Positions 21,442 to 30,950 of a stretch of 32,946 nucleotides of DNA are shown piece by piece. Origin of the DNA: an uncultured Alphaproteobacteria bacterium (lineage in GTDB: Bacteria; Pseudomonadota; Alphaproteobacteria; Rhodobacterales; Rhodobacteraceae). The notes below the pieces were generated by a model that was not told the DNA's origin, made no database searches, and saw nothing but the letters and a program-made list of their open reading frames with translations. Position numbers and translations under genes: made by a program. The stretch spans positions 1-32,946 of the forward strand of contig CABZEG010000020.1 of NCBI GenBank assembly GCA_902524655.1, in the 5' to 3' direction. Positions within the stretch are counted from its first letter, which is position 1. Each line of letters starts with the position of its first letter.

Positions 21442-22292
21442 TGGCTAAGATTATAGCGGGAGTAGGATGCTCACATGTGCCAGCAATTGGTGTTGCGATG
21501 GACACGGGTATAACGAATGAGGAATATTGGAAACCAGTTTTCGAAGGATTTAAAAAATCTAGAGAATGGATGAAAAAACAAAATCCTGATGTAATATTTC
21601 TCGTTTACAACGATCATTGTACCGCTTTTGATGCTAGATGCATCCCCACCTTTGCGCTTGGGTGTGGGGCTGAATTTCAACCTGCAGATGAAGGATGGGG
21701 GCCTAGGCCAGTACCAGCAGTAAAAAACCATCAAAAAATGGCGAGCCATATAGCACAATCTTTAGTGCTTAATGAATTTGATATTACAATCATGAATGAG
21801 ATGGAAGTTGATCACGGTCTTACCGTTCCTTTGTCAGTGATGTTTGGAGATATAAAGCAGAATGATGAATGGCCTTCTCTAGTCATTCCACTTTGTGTAA
21901 ACGTTGTTCAATACCCAGCTCCCACTGGTAATAGGTGCTATAATCTGGGTAAAGCTATCCGGAGAGCCATTGAGAGTTATGAAGAAGATTTAAATGTTAT
22001 TATTTTTGGAACAGGCGGTATGAGCCATCAGTTACAGTATAAGAGGGCTGGGCTTATTAATTCTGATTGGGACAAGCGTTTTCTCGACCTTATGACAGAG
22101 GATCCAGTTGGAGCCAGCCAAATCACGCACCTTGAGTATCTGAGGGAAACTGGTAGTGAAGGAATTGAAATGGTGATGTGGTTAATTATGAGAGGTGCTT
22201 TGAACGAAAATGTAACCGAAGTCCATCGCCACTATCACGTTCCTGCCTCTAATACAGCTGTTGGACATATAATTTTAGAAAATAATGCATGA
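21441..22292 (+). CDS. ligB: Protocatechuate 4,5-dioxygenase beta (catalytic) subunit
   Basis: 283 residues from ATG 21441 (TAATG overlap with ligA; a GTG at 21426 is less likely). Type II extradiol dioxygenase. Fe(II) ligands correspond to His12 (GVGCSHVPAIG), His59 (VYNDHCTAF) and Glu240 (TGSEGIEM). The catalytic His is in GTGGMSHQLQY (His196). Further blocks are MNEMEVDHGLTVPLSVMFG and LVIPLCVNVVQYPAPTGNRC. It ring-opens protocatechuate between C4 and C5; gallate or 3-O-methylgallate could be accepted by relatives. It is the only ring-cleaving enzyme visible, and no enzyme making protocatechuate is in the window. Confidence 0.95.
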   Translation: MAKIIAGVGCSHVPAIGVAMDTGITNEEYWKPVFEGFKKSREWMKKQNPDVIFLVYNDHCTAFDARCIPTFALGCGAEFQPADEGWGPRPVPAVKNHQKMASHIAQSLVLNEFDITIMNEMEVDHGLTVPLSVMFGDIKQNDEWPSLVIPLCVNVVQYPAPTGNRCYNLGKAIRRAIESYEEDLNVIIFGTGGMSHQLQYKRAGLINSDWDKRFLDLMTEDPVGASQITHLEYLRETGSEGIEMVMWLIMRGALNENVTEVHRHYHVPASNTAVGHIILENNA

Positions 22293-22302
22293 GGAAAAAT
22301 AA

Positions 22303-23253
22303 ATGAGAATTTGTGTTGCGGGAGCCTACGGTGCATTTGGCCTAAAGCATTTAGATGCCTTAAAAAATATTGAGGATCTAGAGGTTGTCTCTGTTATGGG
22401 GCCAAACAAAGACAAAATAGCGGCTCTTGCGAAGGAACGGCACATAGAACATTTTAGTGATAGTCTTGAGGAGTGCATTTCTTTAAAAAATGTTGATGCT
22501 GTTATTCTATCAACTCCTACCCAGATGCACGCTAATCAAGCGATAAAGTGTATGGATGCCGGCAAACATGTTCTCGTAGAAATACCAATGGCTGACACTT
22601 TAGCTGACAGTAATCGTATTGTTGATAAGAAAAGAGAGACTGGACTTATCTGCATGGCTGGCCATGTGAGGAGGTTCAATCCATCCCATCAATGGATAAA
22701 TAAAAAAATCAAAGAAGGTGAACTTAAAATTCAACAAATGGATGCACAAACCTACTTCTTTCGCAGAACAAATACTAATGCAAAGGGTGAACCTAGATCT
22801 TGGACCGATCATCTACTTTGGCATCATGCCTGCCATACGGTTGATCTATTCCAGTACCAAACACAAAGTAAAGTGGTGAAAACCTTTGGTTTGCAAGGGC
22901 CTTTACACCCAGAACTCGGTATAGCTATGGATATGTCTATCGGGATGAAAACCGAAGATGAGGCAATTTGTACTCTTTCTCTCAGCTTTAACAATAATGG
23001 GCCTTTTGGTACGTTTTTCAGATATATATGTGATAATGGAACATATTTAGCGAGATATGATGATCTTTATGATGGGGACAATAAACAGATTGATTTGAGT
23101 GGGGTTGATGTTTCAAACAATGGTATAGAGTTAATTGATCGAGAATTTATTTCCGCTATCAAGGAAAACCGCCAACCAAACGCGTGTGTTACCGATGCTA
23201 TTTCAGCAATGCAAACTCTTGATAAAATAGAGAGAGATTTACACAGTGACTGA
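22303..23253 (+). CDS. ligC: 4-carboxy-2-hydroxymuconate-6-semialdehyde dehydrogenase
   Basis: 316 residues of the Gfo/Idh/MocA fold. The NADP site is CVAGAYGAFGLKHLDAL. Family-specific blocks are DAVILSTPTQMHANQAIKCM, GKHVLVEIPMADTLAD, CMAGHVRRFNPSHQWI, QMDAQTYFFRRTNTNAKGEP and SWTDHLLWHHACHTVD; these are close to LigC of Sphingobium SYK-6. It oxidises the hemiacetal form of the ring-cleavage product to 2-pyrone-4,6-dicarboxylate with NAD(P)+. ATGAGGAAAAATA precedes its ATG, and it begins 10 nt after ligB. Its end overlaps galB by 8 nt. Confidence 0.94.
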   Translation: MRICVAGAYGAFGLKHLDALKNIEDLEVVSVMGPNKDKIAALAKERHIEHFSDSLEECISLKNVDAVILSTPTQMHANQAIKCMDAGKHVLVEIPMADTLADSNRIVDKKRETGLICMAGHVRRFNPSHQWINKKIKEGELKIQQMDAQTYFFRRTNTNAKGEPRSWTDHLLWHHACHTVDLFQYQTQSKVVKTFGLQGPLHPELGIAMDMSIGMKTEDEAICTLSLSFNNNGPFGTFFRYICDNGTYLARYDDLYDGDNKQIDLSGVDVSNNGIELIDREFISAIKENRQPNACVTDAISAMQTLDKIERDLHSD

Positions 23254-23980
23254 AAATAAAACAGCACTGATACTTTCAGCACATGCCGCAGATTTTGTTT
23301 GGCGTTGCGGGGGTGCTATAGCACTTCATCAAAAGCTTGGATATAAAGTTACCATAGCTTGCATGTCATTCGGTGAGAGAGGTGAGAGCGCTAAGCTATG
23401 GAAGCAGAGCGGAATGACCTTAGAAAAGGTAAAAAGCAATAGAAAAAGTGAAGCAGAAAAAGCAGCTGAGGCACTAAACGCCCATGATATTATTTTTTTT
23501 GATCTCGGTGATTACCCCTTGGAAATTGACAAGCAAGCAAAGTTAAAAATAGTAGATCTCATTCGAAGTATTCAGCCAAATTTCATGATGAGTCATTCTA
23601 AATATGACCAGTATAATACTGATCATATGCTGATGACTAAGATAGCGATTGAGACACGTATGATTGCGCAGGCTTGGGGACATAACCCAGGGGAAAAGGT
23701 GCTTGGAGCGCCTCAACTATACTTATTTGAACCCCACCAAACCGAGCAAATGGGTTGGAAACCCAATGTATTCTTAGATATCACAGAAGTTTGGGATAAT
23801 AAACGAAAAGCAATTGAGAGCATGGAAGGGCAGCATCACTTGTGGAATTATTATACTAATTTGGCAGAAAACCGCGCAAATCATTTTAGGCGCAATTCAG
23901 GCGGGATGGCTGGAGGTCGTGTTGCTAAATATGCTGAAGCATTTGAGTCAATGTATCCAGTCTGTAAGGATGAGCTTTGA
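23246..23980 (+). CDS. galB: 4-oxalomesaconate hydratase (PIG-L/LmbE fold)
   Basis: 244 residues from GTG 23246. [20 protein letters not shown] gives the zinc site in the variant form AHAAD (His13, Asp16). [20 protein letters not shown] is specific to the GalB group of the PIG-L deacetylase-like family, and [17 protein letters not shown] carries a further metal-binding His. GalB, first known from gallate breakdown in Pseudomonas, adds water to 4-oxalomesaconate to give 4-carboxy-4-hydroxy-2-oxoadipate. It replaces LigJ, an amidohydrolase-fold hydratase used in the Sphingobium pathway. Confidence 0.9.
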   Translation: MTENKTALILSAHAADFVWRCGGAIALHQKLGYKVTIACMSFGERGESAKLWKQSGMTLEKVKSNRKSEAEKAAEALNAHDIIFFDLGDYPLEIDKQAKLKIVDLIRSIQPNFMMSHSKYDQYNTDHMLMTKIAIETRMIAQAWGHNPGEKVLGAPQLYLFEPHQTEQMGWKPNVFLDITEVWDNKRKAIESMEGQHHLWNYYTNLAENRANHFRRNSGGMAGGRVAKYAEAFESMYPVCKDEL

Positions 23981-24654
23981 TGGGAGGAGTCGTAGTGCAA
24001 AGCTTTGAGCGAGTAGAGCAAGAAATTATTGATGGATTACAATCCTGCGGAGTATCTACCATCCATGAAGCACAAGGAAGAAAAGGTTTGCTGGCAAGTT
24101 ATATTTCGCCTGTAATTCCGGGAAAAAGAATTGCAGGATCAGCTATAACAATATTAGCGGCTCCTGCCGATAACTGGATGGTGCACGTAGCAATCGAACA
24201 AATAAAGCCTGGTGATATAATGATATTGGGTACGACATCTCCCTCAGATGCGGGGTATTTTGGAGAATTGCTAGCGACATCCGCAATTGCCAGAGGTTGT
24301 AGAGGTTTTGTGCTTGATGGTGGCTGTCGAGATATTGCAGAATTAAGAAAAATAGGTTTTCCAGTTTGGTGTAAGGCCCACAATGCGCAAGGGACTGTGA
24401 AAGAGGTTATTGGTTCAGTAAATATTCCTATTGTTTGTGCAGGAGCGTCTGTTGATGCAGGTGATGTAATAGTAGCTGATGATGATGGAGTGTGTATTGT
24501 TAAGAGAGACGAAGCAAAAACGGTTCTCGGACTAGCACAAGAAAGAGAAGAGCTCGAAGTTGAAAAACGAAAAAAATTAGCTTCCGGTGAACTGGGATTA
24601 GATATCTATAATATGCGAGAGAAGCTAAAGAAATACGGTTTAAAATATGTCTGA
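23980..24654 (+). CDS. galC: 4-carboxy-4-hydroxy-2-oxoadipate aldolase
   Basis: 224 residues from ATG 23980, which shares its A with the galB stop (TGATG). RraA-like class II aldolase fold: [33 protein letters not shown] and [15 protein letters not shown]. Arg117-Asp118 in GGCRD are the metal and pyruvate-enolate residues of the LigK/GalC family. It splits 4-carboxy-4-hydroxy-2-oxoadipate into pyruvate and oxaloacetate, ending the pathway. An 8-nt overlap with galD keeps the genes coupled. Confidence 0.93.
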   Translation: MGGVVVQSFERVEQEIIDGLQSCGVSTIHEAQGRKGLLASYISPVIPGKRIAGSAITILAAPADNWMVHVAIEQIKPGDIMILGTTSPSDAGYFGELLATSAIARGCRGFVLDGGCRDIAELRKIGFPVWCKAHNAQGTVKEVIGSVNIPIVCAGASVDAGDVIVADDDGVCIVKRDEAKTVLGLAQEREELEVEKRKKLASGELGLDIYNMREKLKKYGLKYV

Positions 24655-25723
24655 AGGCACCCCAGCGATGTGGATGAGAGGAGGAACATCAAAGGGGCTA
24701 TATTTTTTAAAAGACGACATTCCGAATGATATTGCGAAAAGGAAAGACTTTTTACTTTCTGTTTTTGGTTCTCCAGATAATTTACAAATAAATGGTGTTG
24801 GAGGAGGAAACCCTTTAACGTCTAAGGTTGCCATTGTTTCAAAATCAAAAAGGTCTGATGTTGATGTTGACTACCTGTTTCTTCAGGTTGCTGTCGATGA
24901 TTACGTGGTATCCTCAACCCAGAATTGTGGCAACATACTCGCTGGTATTGCGCCCTTTGCAATAGAGCGAGGATTGATAAAACCGGAAAAAGATAAAACA
25001 TCCGTAAGAATTTTTATGGAGAATTCAAAACAAATTGCTATTGCCACTGTTGACACCCCGGATGGTACGTTAACTTATAATGGAAATACATACATAGATG
25101 GTGTTACTTTGCCAAGTTCGCCCATTTCATTAGAGTTTCTGGATATTGAGGGATCTCTATGTGGTGAGCTTTTACCGAGCGGTAATATAAAAGATGAAAT
25201 AGACGGATATACTGTAACAATGATTGATAACGGAATGCCATGCGTAATTATTGAAGCAAGTCAACTAGGTCTTAATGGCAACGAAAAAGTCGAGGAACTG
25301 GAACAAAATAATGCTCTGAGAGGAACTCTTGAATCCCTTCGACTTAAGTGTGGAAAGATAATGAACCTTGGAGATGTGAAAGAGAAAACGGTACCGAAAA
25401 TGACAATTGTGAGCAAACCTCTAAACGATGGTATGATAAATACGCGAACATTTATTCCGCACCGGTGCCATCGCTCTATCGGTGTTTTTGGTGCAATTTC
25501 AGTCGCAACGGCTTGTCTGATAGAAGATACTCCTATCAATAAATTGTCGATAATTCCTAATGGTGAAAAAAAATTATGTTCCATTGAACATCCCTCAGGA
25601 CAGATGCATGTTTTAGCAGAGTTGGGAGATAAAAAACTCAAATCTACAGCTATTTTAAGAACGGCCCGAAAGCTATTTGATGGTATTGTATTCCCCCATA
25701 AAGAGAGTGAGAAGGCTAATTGA
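24647..25723 (+). CDS. galD: 4-oxalomesaconate tautomerase (PrpF family)
   Basis: 358 residues. [58 protein letters not shown] and [17 protein letters not shown] are the conserved features of the PrpF/DAP-epimerase-like fold, with the catalytic lysine and cysteine in the GGTSK and NCGN blocks. GalD (LigU in Sphingobium) moves the double bond of the LigI or ring-opening product, giving the tautomer GalB can hydrate. The stop (25721-25723) is 4 nt before ligI. Confidence 0.92.
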   Translation: MSEGTPAMWMRGGTSKGLYFLKDDIPNDIAKRKDFLLSVFGSPDNLQINGVGGGNPLTSKVAIVSKSKRSDVDVDYLFLQVAVDDYVVSSTQNCGNILAGIAPFAIERGLIKPEKDKTSVRIFMENSKQIAIATVDTPDGTLTYNGNTYIDGVTLPSSPISLEFLDIEGSLCGELLPSGNIKDEIDGYTVTMIDNGMPCVIIEASQLGLNGNEKVEELEQNNALRGTLESLRLKCGKIMNLGDVKEKTVPKMTIVSKPLNDGMINTRTFIPHRCHRSIGVFGAISVATACLIEDTPINKLSIIPNGEKKLCSIEHPSGQMHVLAELGDKKLKSTAILRTARKLFDGIVFPHKESEKAN

Positions 25724-25727
25724 AATC

Positions 25728-26603
25728 ATGGATGCAGATTGGCTACCTTTTCACCCTAATCCTCGTAAACCAAAGTTCAAGGTACCCCAAGGTGCAGTAG
25801 ATGCCCACTGCCATGTTTTCGGTCCAGCTGCTCGATTCCCATTTGCTTCAGAAAGAAAGTATACCCCCTGTGATGCATCCAAAGAGCAATTATTTGCACT
25901 TAGAGATTTTTTAGGTTTTGAACGCAGCGTGATAGTGCAGGCGACTTGCCATGGAAAAAATAATGATGCCTTGGAGGATGCTTTGCTGAATTCAAATAAT
26001 ATGGCTAGAGGAATTGCCACAGTTGGACCAGAAATCGATGATCAAACCTTAAAGCGCTTAGACCATGCAGGTGTCAGGGGTGTGAGATTCAATTTTGTAA
26101 AAAGGCTAGTAGATAATACGCCGAAAGATATATTCAAAGATATATCGAATATGATCGCAGAATATGGATGGCACATTGTTGTATACGTCGAGTCACAAGA
26201 CTTAGAGGAGCTGATTCCCTTTTTACAAGCACTTCCAACACGTGTAGTTTTTGATCACATGGCACGACCAGATGTAGCGAAGGGCACCAATGGTAAGGAC
26301 TTTAATTTATTAATGAAGCTAATGGAAACAGAAAAGTTTTGGTGCAAAACAACTTGTCCTGAAAGACTTACTAAAGTCGGACCAGAAGAAAACTATTCCG
26401 ATGTTTTACCGTTTATGAAAAAACTTGTGGAAAACTTTCCTGACAGAGTTTTATGGGGCACGGATTGGCCTCATCCGAATATGAAGTCGCATATGCCTGA
26501 TGACGGTCAGCTAGTGGACATCATAGAACTCTTTGCTCCAAAAGAGGAAACACAGAAAAAACTCCTGATTGATAATCCATTAGCTCTTTACTGGAATGAT
26601 TGA
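25728..26603 (+). CDS. ligI: 2-pyrone-4,6-dicarboxylate hydrolase (lactonase)
   Basis: 291 residues from ATG 25728. Amidohydrolase (TIM-barrel) family. The first metal-binding motif is VDAHCHVFGPAARFPFASER (His27, His29). Later come YVESQDLEELIPFLQALPT, FDHMARPD (His) and LWGTDWPHPNMKSHMPDDG (catalytic Asp). LigI opens the pyrone lactone made by LigC to give 4-oxalomesaconate/4-carboxy-2-hydroxymuconate in the cytoplasm. It is the last gene of the operon; the TRAP operon converges on it with only 38 nt between stops. Confidence 0.94.
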   Translation: MDADWLPFHPNPRKPKFKVPQGAVDAHCHVFGPAARFPFASERKYTPCDASKEQLFALRDFLGFERSVIVQATCHGKNNDALEDALLNSNNMARGIATVGPEIDDQTLKRLDHAGVRGVRFNFVKRLVDNTPKDIFKDISNMIAEYGWHIVVYVESQDLEELIPFLQALPTRVVFDHMARPDVAKGTNGKDFNLLMKLMETEKFWCKTTCPERLTKVGPEENYSDVLPFMKKLVENFPDRVLWGTDWPHPNMKSHMPDDGQLVDIIELFAPKEETQKKLLIDNPLALYWND

Positions 26604-26641
26604 ACCAAATTAGCCCTTTTTGACTTTTGCTTTGAAAAGCA

Positions 26642-28039
26642 TCATGCTAATGACGGTAACCAAAGAACAATGCCTGGAAAAGAAATCAAAACGGCAATTG
26701 TAAAAGCATCCGCAATAAAAAATGGAGTTACTCCTTTAAAAACATCTTGCACACTTAGGTCATCTCGGACACCAGCAACGACGAAGCAATTTAATCCAAT
26801 AGGTGGCGTTATCAAACAGAACTCTGCCATTTTCACAACCAGTATACCAAACCATATCGCGCACATAGTGCCAGACATTCCAAATGCACTATCAGCGGCT
26901 GATACAGTTTCACCTCCATTTAATGCCATAACAGCTGGGTAAACAACTGGTAGTGTTAATAGCAACATACCTATGGCATCCATGAACATGCCGAGAACAG
27001 CATATCCAAGTAATATGCAAACCAATATCAGCACAGGAGACATATCCAGCGATGTAATCCAAGATGAAAATGCATCTGGAAGCTTCGCAAAACCGAGGAA
27101 GCGAACATAGATTAGCACACCCCAAATAATGGTAAATATCATTATAGTTAATTTTGCAGTTTCTAGAAGAGCTTCCTTAAGCTGTTTTATTCGCATGCCT
27201 CTGTAAATAGCCATTAAAAACACAATAAAAGCACCTATGGCCCCTCCCTCTGTAGGTGTTCCCCATGCATCACCGAATGGGTTATAAACGAAAAAGATTA
27301 TTATTATTATAACGGCAACAATTGGAAAAGCTGGTGCTAGGCTTTCAAAACGCTCTTTCCAAGTAAATCCGCTAACGGGAGGCCCAACGTTCTTAAAATA
27401 AAGAGCAATGCAAACAATTAATCCGCCATAAACTAATGCTGAAACCGCACCTGGAATAAACCCAGCTAGCAATAATTTCCCCACATCCTGTTCGACTATT
27501 ATAGCATAAATTACAAGAATTGCAGAGGGGGGTATTAAAGACGCTAAAGTGCCACCAGCAGCAACAACACCAGCCGCAAATTGTTTGTTGTAACCTATTT
27601 TTAGCATCTCTGGAATTGCAATTCGTGCAAATACAGCAGCTGTTGCAACAGAGGCTCCTGATACTGCAGCAAATCCTGCGGTTGCAAAAACAGTGGATAC
27701 TGCCAGGCCACCTGGCACCCAAGCAATCCATCGTTTGGCAGCCTCAAACAGAGCAGATGTCAACTTTGCATAATAGGCTAAATATCCAATTAAAATAAAA
27801 ACGGGTATTAGACTTAACACGTGGGCGCTTACTTTAGAGTGAGGGGTGAGACCAGCAACCTTGACGCTTATCTGAAGTGCTTTAAAAAAACGATTAGGAT
27901 CATAATCAAACCCATTCCAACGAAGCCAAACCAAACCAATAAACCCAGCTAAACCCGCAGCAAATGCTACACGCATACCTAGAACAACAAGAAGCAACAT
28001 TCCTCCGCTCACCCATAGACCTATAGTTATATTTTCCAT
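26642..28039 (-). CDS. dctM: TRAP transporter large membrane subunit
   Basis: 465 residues from ATG 28039 on the minus strand, which shares a base with the dctQ stop. About 12 helices. Conserved TRAP-M blocks: ASVATAAVFARIAIPEMLKI, GVVAAGGTLASLIPPSAILV, GMFMDAIGMLLLTLPVVYP and CLITPPIGLNCFVVAG. It forms the sodium-driven channel for the DctP-bound substrate. The position opposite the protocatechuate operon suggests an aromatic or dicarboxylic acid as substrate, but the sequence does not prove it. Confidence 0.95.
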   Translation of the reverse strand: MENITIGLWVSGGMLLLVVLGMRVAFAAGLAGFIGLVWLRWNGFDYDPNRFFKALQISVKVAGLTPHSKVSAHVLSLIPVFILIGYLAYYAKLTSALFEAAKRWIAWVPGGLAVSTVFATAGFAAVSGASVATAAVFARIAIPEMLKIGYNKQFAAGVVAAGGTLASLIPPSAILVIYAIIVEQDVGKLLLAGFIPGAVSALVYGGLIVCIALYFKNVGPPVSGFTWKERFESLAPAFPIVAVIIIIIFFVYNPFGDAWGTPTEGGAIGAFIVFLMAIYRGMRIKQLKEALLETAKLTIMIFTIIWGVLIYVRFLGFAKLPDAFSSWITSLDMSPVLILVCILLGYAVLGMFMDAIGMLLLTLPVVYPAVMALNGGETVSAADSAFGMSGTMCAIWFGILVVKMAEFCLITPPIGLNCFVVAGVRDDLSVQDVFKGVTPFFIADAFTIAVLISFPGIVLWLPSLA

Positions 28040-28668
28040 CAACTAGATCTATCAATTGCATTGGTCTCAAGTTTTGCTTGTTGAGAGGCACTTAAGACTA
28101 AAGGTACTGCTGATGGTTGATCCAATCCTAATACTAAAGCTCTTGTATAGCCAATAGCTTGCAAAAATAGACGAAGGGCCAGAACACTAAAAGCAAAGGG
28201 AACCACAAGCTTAGAAGGCCAAATAGGCAATCCAATATCAATAGAACTATCTCGACTACAAAAAGGACGCGCACAATCAAATGACCTATCGAAATGCACC
28301 CACGCACCCCATGTAAGTGCTAAGATAAGGACTAGGATAAGAACTATCGACAGCAATTCAAAGAGCCAAAGAGCCCGCCCTCTTAAAAAAGAAACAAAAA
28401 TGTCCATCCTAATATGACTTCCATCTCTTTGCACATAAGATACACCCATTATTGCTATTATAGGCATTGCAGCCTCTATATAATCAACGTATCCAGCTAG
28501 GGGAGCATTAAAAAATTTTCGACCCGTAACAGAGTAAACGGCCAAAAACATAAGAGACAAAATCGCTACGCCACTTATCAAAGCACAAAATTTCTCAAGC
28601 TTTAGCAGGTATCTGTCGAGGTGACTCAATAAATGCCCATCCTCAATTACCGCAACTTGGCCAGCCAT
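28039..28668 (-). CDS. dctQ: TRAP transporter small membrane subunit
   Basis: 209 residues from ATG 28668, chosen because AAGGATTATCTA precedes it; an upstream in-frame start lacks a site. Four helices, including ISGVAILSLMFLAVYSVTGR and IAIMGVSYVQRDGSHIRMDI, the latter being the classical TRAP-Q R..SHI..D segment. An insertion with a CARPFCSRDSS cysteine pair lies between helices three and four. Works with DctM as the fixed membrane partner. Confidence 0.92.
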   Translation of the reverse strand: MAGQVAVIEDGHLLSHLDRYLLKLEKFCALISGVAILSLMFLAVYSVTGRKFFNAPLAGYVDYIEAAMPIIAIMGVSYVQRDGSHIRMDIFVSFLRGRALWLFELLSIVLILVLILALTWGAWVHFDRSFDCARPFCSRDSSIDIGLPIWPSKLVVPFAFSVLALRLFLQAIGYTRALVLGLDQPSAVPLVLSASQQAKLETNAIDRSS

Positions 28669-28728
28669 TAGATAATCCTTAGTTGAAATGGTTAGGTCAA
28701 AACAAATTGACCTAACCATAAGTCAGTA

Positions 28729-29742
28729 TTAGTTTGAAGCCTTTGCTTTAGCCAAAGTCTTCATAACTAAATCGTACAATTCTTGACCTGGCAACCCTTG
28801 GGCTTCCATATCCTTTATCCAGGCATCACGAATAGGATCAGCTGCCTTTTTACGAAACTCTGCAATTACTGAATCGCTTATTTCTATCTTTTTAACACCT
28901 TTTTCAGCAAGTACGGAATCCCACTTGCTTAAAAGTTTCCCATAATTATCTAGATAGTGTTCAAGTGCTTCTTCTATTGATCCATCAAGCGCGTTCTTAT
29001 GTTTAGATGATAGTCCTTCATACGCATCAATGTTGACTACTACTGGGCAATTTACTGTCCCTGGATTAAGGTTTGCTGTCCACCAGTCGGCTTGATTGAT
29101 TGTTCCAAATGATAGATGTGCGTGTTGCGCGAAGGCTACTGTATCGACGACGCCTGACTCCATTGCTTGATAGGCCTCTGTAGCAGTTACTGACGTCGGC
29201 ACGGCTCCAACTGCTTTAAATGCCTGACCTAAACCACCAGTTGCTCGCACTCTCATGCCGTTAAACTCTTCAAGAGTATCTCTTGGATCCCCAGTTCCCA
29301 CCAAGTTATATTGTGGCATAGGTGAAGTCATAAGAAGCTTTGCATTCCATTGTTCCATTTCCTTGGTCGCTGCTGGATGTGCATATACAGCGCTTGAAAC
29401 AGCTACTTCTTGCTCTAAAGTCTCCACTCCTAGAAAAGGTAGTTCCAAAACAGTTACTACTCTGTTTTTATCACGGTGATAGCCAGCACAGAATTGAGCC
29501 ATCTCAAATGCACCTATACTTATACCATCTAAGTTTTCTTTATTTTTGGATAATCCACCATAAGATATATTCATAGTGAACTCTCCGTTTGTTTTCTCGC
29601 TTACAAGCTCTGCAAGTTTTTCAATATGTTCGGTGAACGCTCTACGCTTTCCCCATACCGAAACATTCCACTCTTCAGCAAATGTCTCTGTGCCAAAGCA
29701 AAAAACTATAGTAGCTATGCACAGTTTTTTTAAAAATTTCAT
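28729..29742 (-). CDS. dctP: TRAP transporter periplasmic solute-binding protein
   Basis: 337 residues from ATG 29742, which follows AAGGAGAATAGT; an upstream start is in frame but has no site. A signal peptide (MKFLKKLCIATIVFCFGTET then FAEE) precedes the mature protein. GMRVRATGGLGQAFKAVGAV contains the carboxylate-binding Arg of DctP proteins. TATEAYQAMESGVVDTVAF is the second hallmark block. It captures a carboxylate in the periplasm and hands it to DctQM. First gene of dctPQM (minus strand); it diverges from the sox operon. Confidence 0.94.
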   Translation of the reverse strand: MKFLKKLCIATIVFCFGTETFAEEWNVSVWGKRRAFTEHIEKLAELVSEKTNGEFTMNISYGGLSKNKENLDGISIGAFEMAQFCAGYHRDKNRVVTVLELPFLGVETLEQEVAVSSAVYAHPAATKEMEQWNAKLLMTSPMPQYNLVGTGDPRDTLEEFNGMRVRATGGLGQAFKAVGAVPTSVTATEAYQAMESGVVDTVAFAQHAHLSFGTINQADWWTANLNPGTVNCPVVVNIDAYEGLSSKHKNALDGSIEEALEHYLDNYGKLLSKWDSVLAEKGVKKIEISDSVIAEFRKKAADPIRDAWIKDMEAQGLPGQELYDLVMKTLAKAKASN

Positions 29743-29971
29743 ACTATTCTCCTTAGTGATTCTTTTTTGAGTCAATTATTATGTTATATCATGTACTAAG
29801 TAACCCCCATCTAGCTAGCTTTAAGAATACATTTTATTCAAGCAAGCCAGTTTGCATATAATAATATTCAATTTGCTTTATCAGACAAGACGTTATAGAA
29901 GACAACTTTATTAGTTCGAAGGTGCTTATTTCTCATAGATAAACCATGAAAATAGAAAGCCATATTTAATT
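29743..29971. promoter_or_regulatory. Divergent control region between dctP and the sox operon
   Basis: About 230 nt of AT-rich DNA between two operons reading outward. I can point to TTGCTT and GTTATA-like elements (29873-29896) but the spacing is not convincing, and no clear operator is seen. It should hold both promoters. Confidence 0.5.
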
Positions 29972-30415
29972 ATGACAAATGGGTTATTTCGAAAATGTGT
30001 TTTTACGGCGGCTATCTCCCTTAACTTTACAGAATTTTTTGGTTTGAAAAAAAACTTTTTTTTTCTTTTCCTGATCATTTATTTTCTTGGCTTTATAACC
30101 AGTACCTATGCTGAGGTTAGAGGTAAATTGTTGTATTTTTATTCTGACACTTGCGCTTATTGTAGGGCATGGGAGAATGAAATCGCCAATATTTACATAA
30201 GAACAGAATTCGAAGAACAATTTAAACTTAATTTCATTGATTTTTTTTCTAATGCTGATTTAGAAAAATATGGAATTTCAAAAATAGTAAAAGTTACGCC
30301 AACCTTTATATTCGTAAAAGACAAAACAGAAGTTGGCAGAATAGAGGGATACAACGGCCAAGAGTTATTTTGGTGGCAAGTTGATGAAATAATTAAAAGC
30401 GGTAGTCTAAAGTAA
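29972..30415 (+). CDS. soxS: SoxS-type periplasmic thioredoxin
   Basis: 147 residues with a membrane/signal segment (FFFLFLIIYFLGFITSTYAE, residues 29-48) and a thioredoxin domain. The active site CAYC (Cys61, Cys64) is in YFYSDTCAYCRAWENEIANI, followed by TPTFIFVKDKTEVGRIEGY then NGQELFW. The GRIEGY.G..FFW ending is that of SoxS, which keeps the SoxY cysteine reduced and active. The first ATG (29972) has no ribosome binding site and makes a long N-terminal extension; a start inside the T-rich region (about 30046) would give a cleaner signal peptide. It is the first sox gene. Confidence 0.85.
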   Translation: MTNGLFRKCVFTAAISLNFTEFFGLKKNFFFLFLIIYFLGFITSTYAEVRGKLLYFYSDTCAYCRAWENEIANIYIRTEFEEQFKLNFIDFFSNADLEKYGISKIVKVTPTFIFVKDKTEVGRIEGYNGQELFWWQVDEIIKSGSLK

Positions 30416-30498
30416 AATTTTTGTAAATAATTATGTCCAGGAAACCGTTGCTCTTCCAGTATGAGTAATATATGATTAGGAAAAAGATAGGGGGATTT

Positions 30499-30948
30499 GT
30501 GAATATAAGCCGTAGAAAAGCTATAAAAATGATTGCTGTTTCCAGCGCATTTTTTTGCTCTGGCGTTGGTGGCGTTTTAGCCGGTAAGCCTGAAGTGTCT
30601 GATCAAATTAATAACGTAATTTCTGGATCACAGGCTAGAGAAGCGGATGTTTTCTTAGATGTTCCCGAAATTGCTGAAAATGGAAATCAGGTTAAGGTTG
30701 CATTTGAGATAGAAAGTCCAATGTCTGCATCAGATTTTGTGCAAGAAGTTTATATTATGGCAGATGGAAACCCGGCTCCGAATGTTGCTAAATTCAATTT
30801 TACTCCCTATTCAGGTGAATGTTTTGCATCAACAAGGATGAGGCTCTCTAAAACTCAGGATGTTTATTTGGTTGCAAAGTTTAATGATGGCACCCACTCA
30901 ATAACTCAATCAACTATAAAAGTAACAATAGGGGGCTGTGGAGGATAG
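30499..30948 (+). CDS. soxY: SoxY sulfur-carrier protein
   Basis: 149 residues from GTG 30499, chosen because TAGGGGGATTT lies just upstream and the protein then begins MNISRRKAIKMIAVSS, a twin-arginine signal peptide. An ATG at 30472 would add nine residues. The C-terminus IGGCGG holds the swinging-arm cysteine on which sulfur intermediates are carried in the periplasm. SoxY works with SoxZ, whose gene starts 2 nt after this stop. Confidence 0.93.
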   Translation: MNISRRKAIKMIAVSSAFFCSGVGGVLAGKPEVSDQINNVISGSQAREADVFLDVPEIAENGNQVKVAFEIESPMSASDFVQEVYIMADGNPAPNVAKFNFTPYSGECFASTRMRLSKTQDVYLVAKFNDGTHSITQSTIKVTIGGCGG

Positions 30949-30950
30949 TA

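Noticed and set aside
27393-27798. Open frames within dctM in other frames
   Set aside because: Low-complexity cysteine- or glutamine-rich shadows of a clearly conserved TRAP gene.
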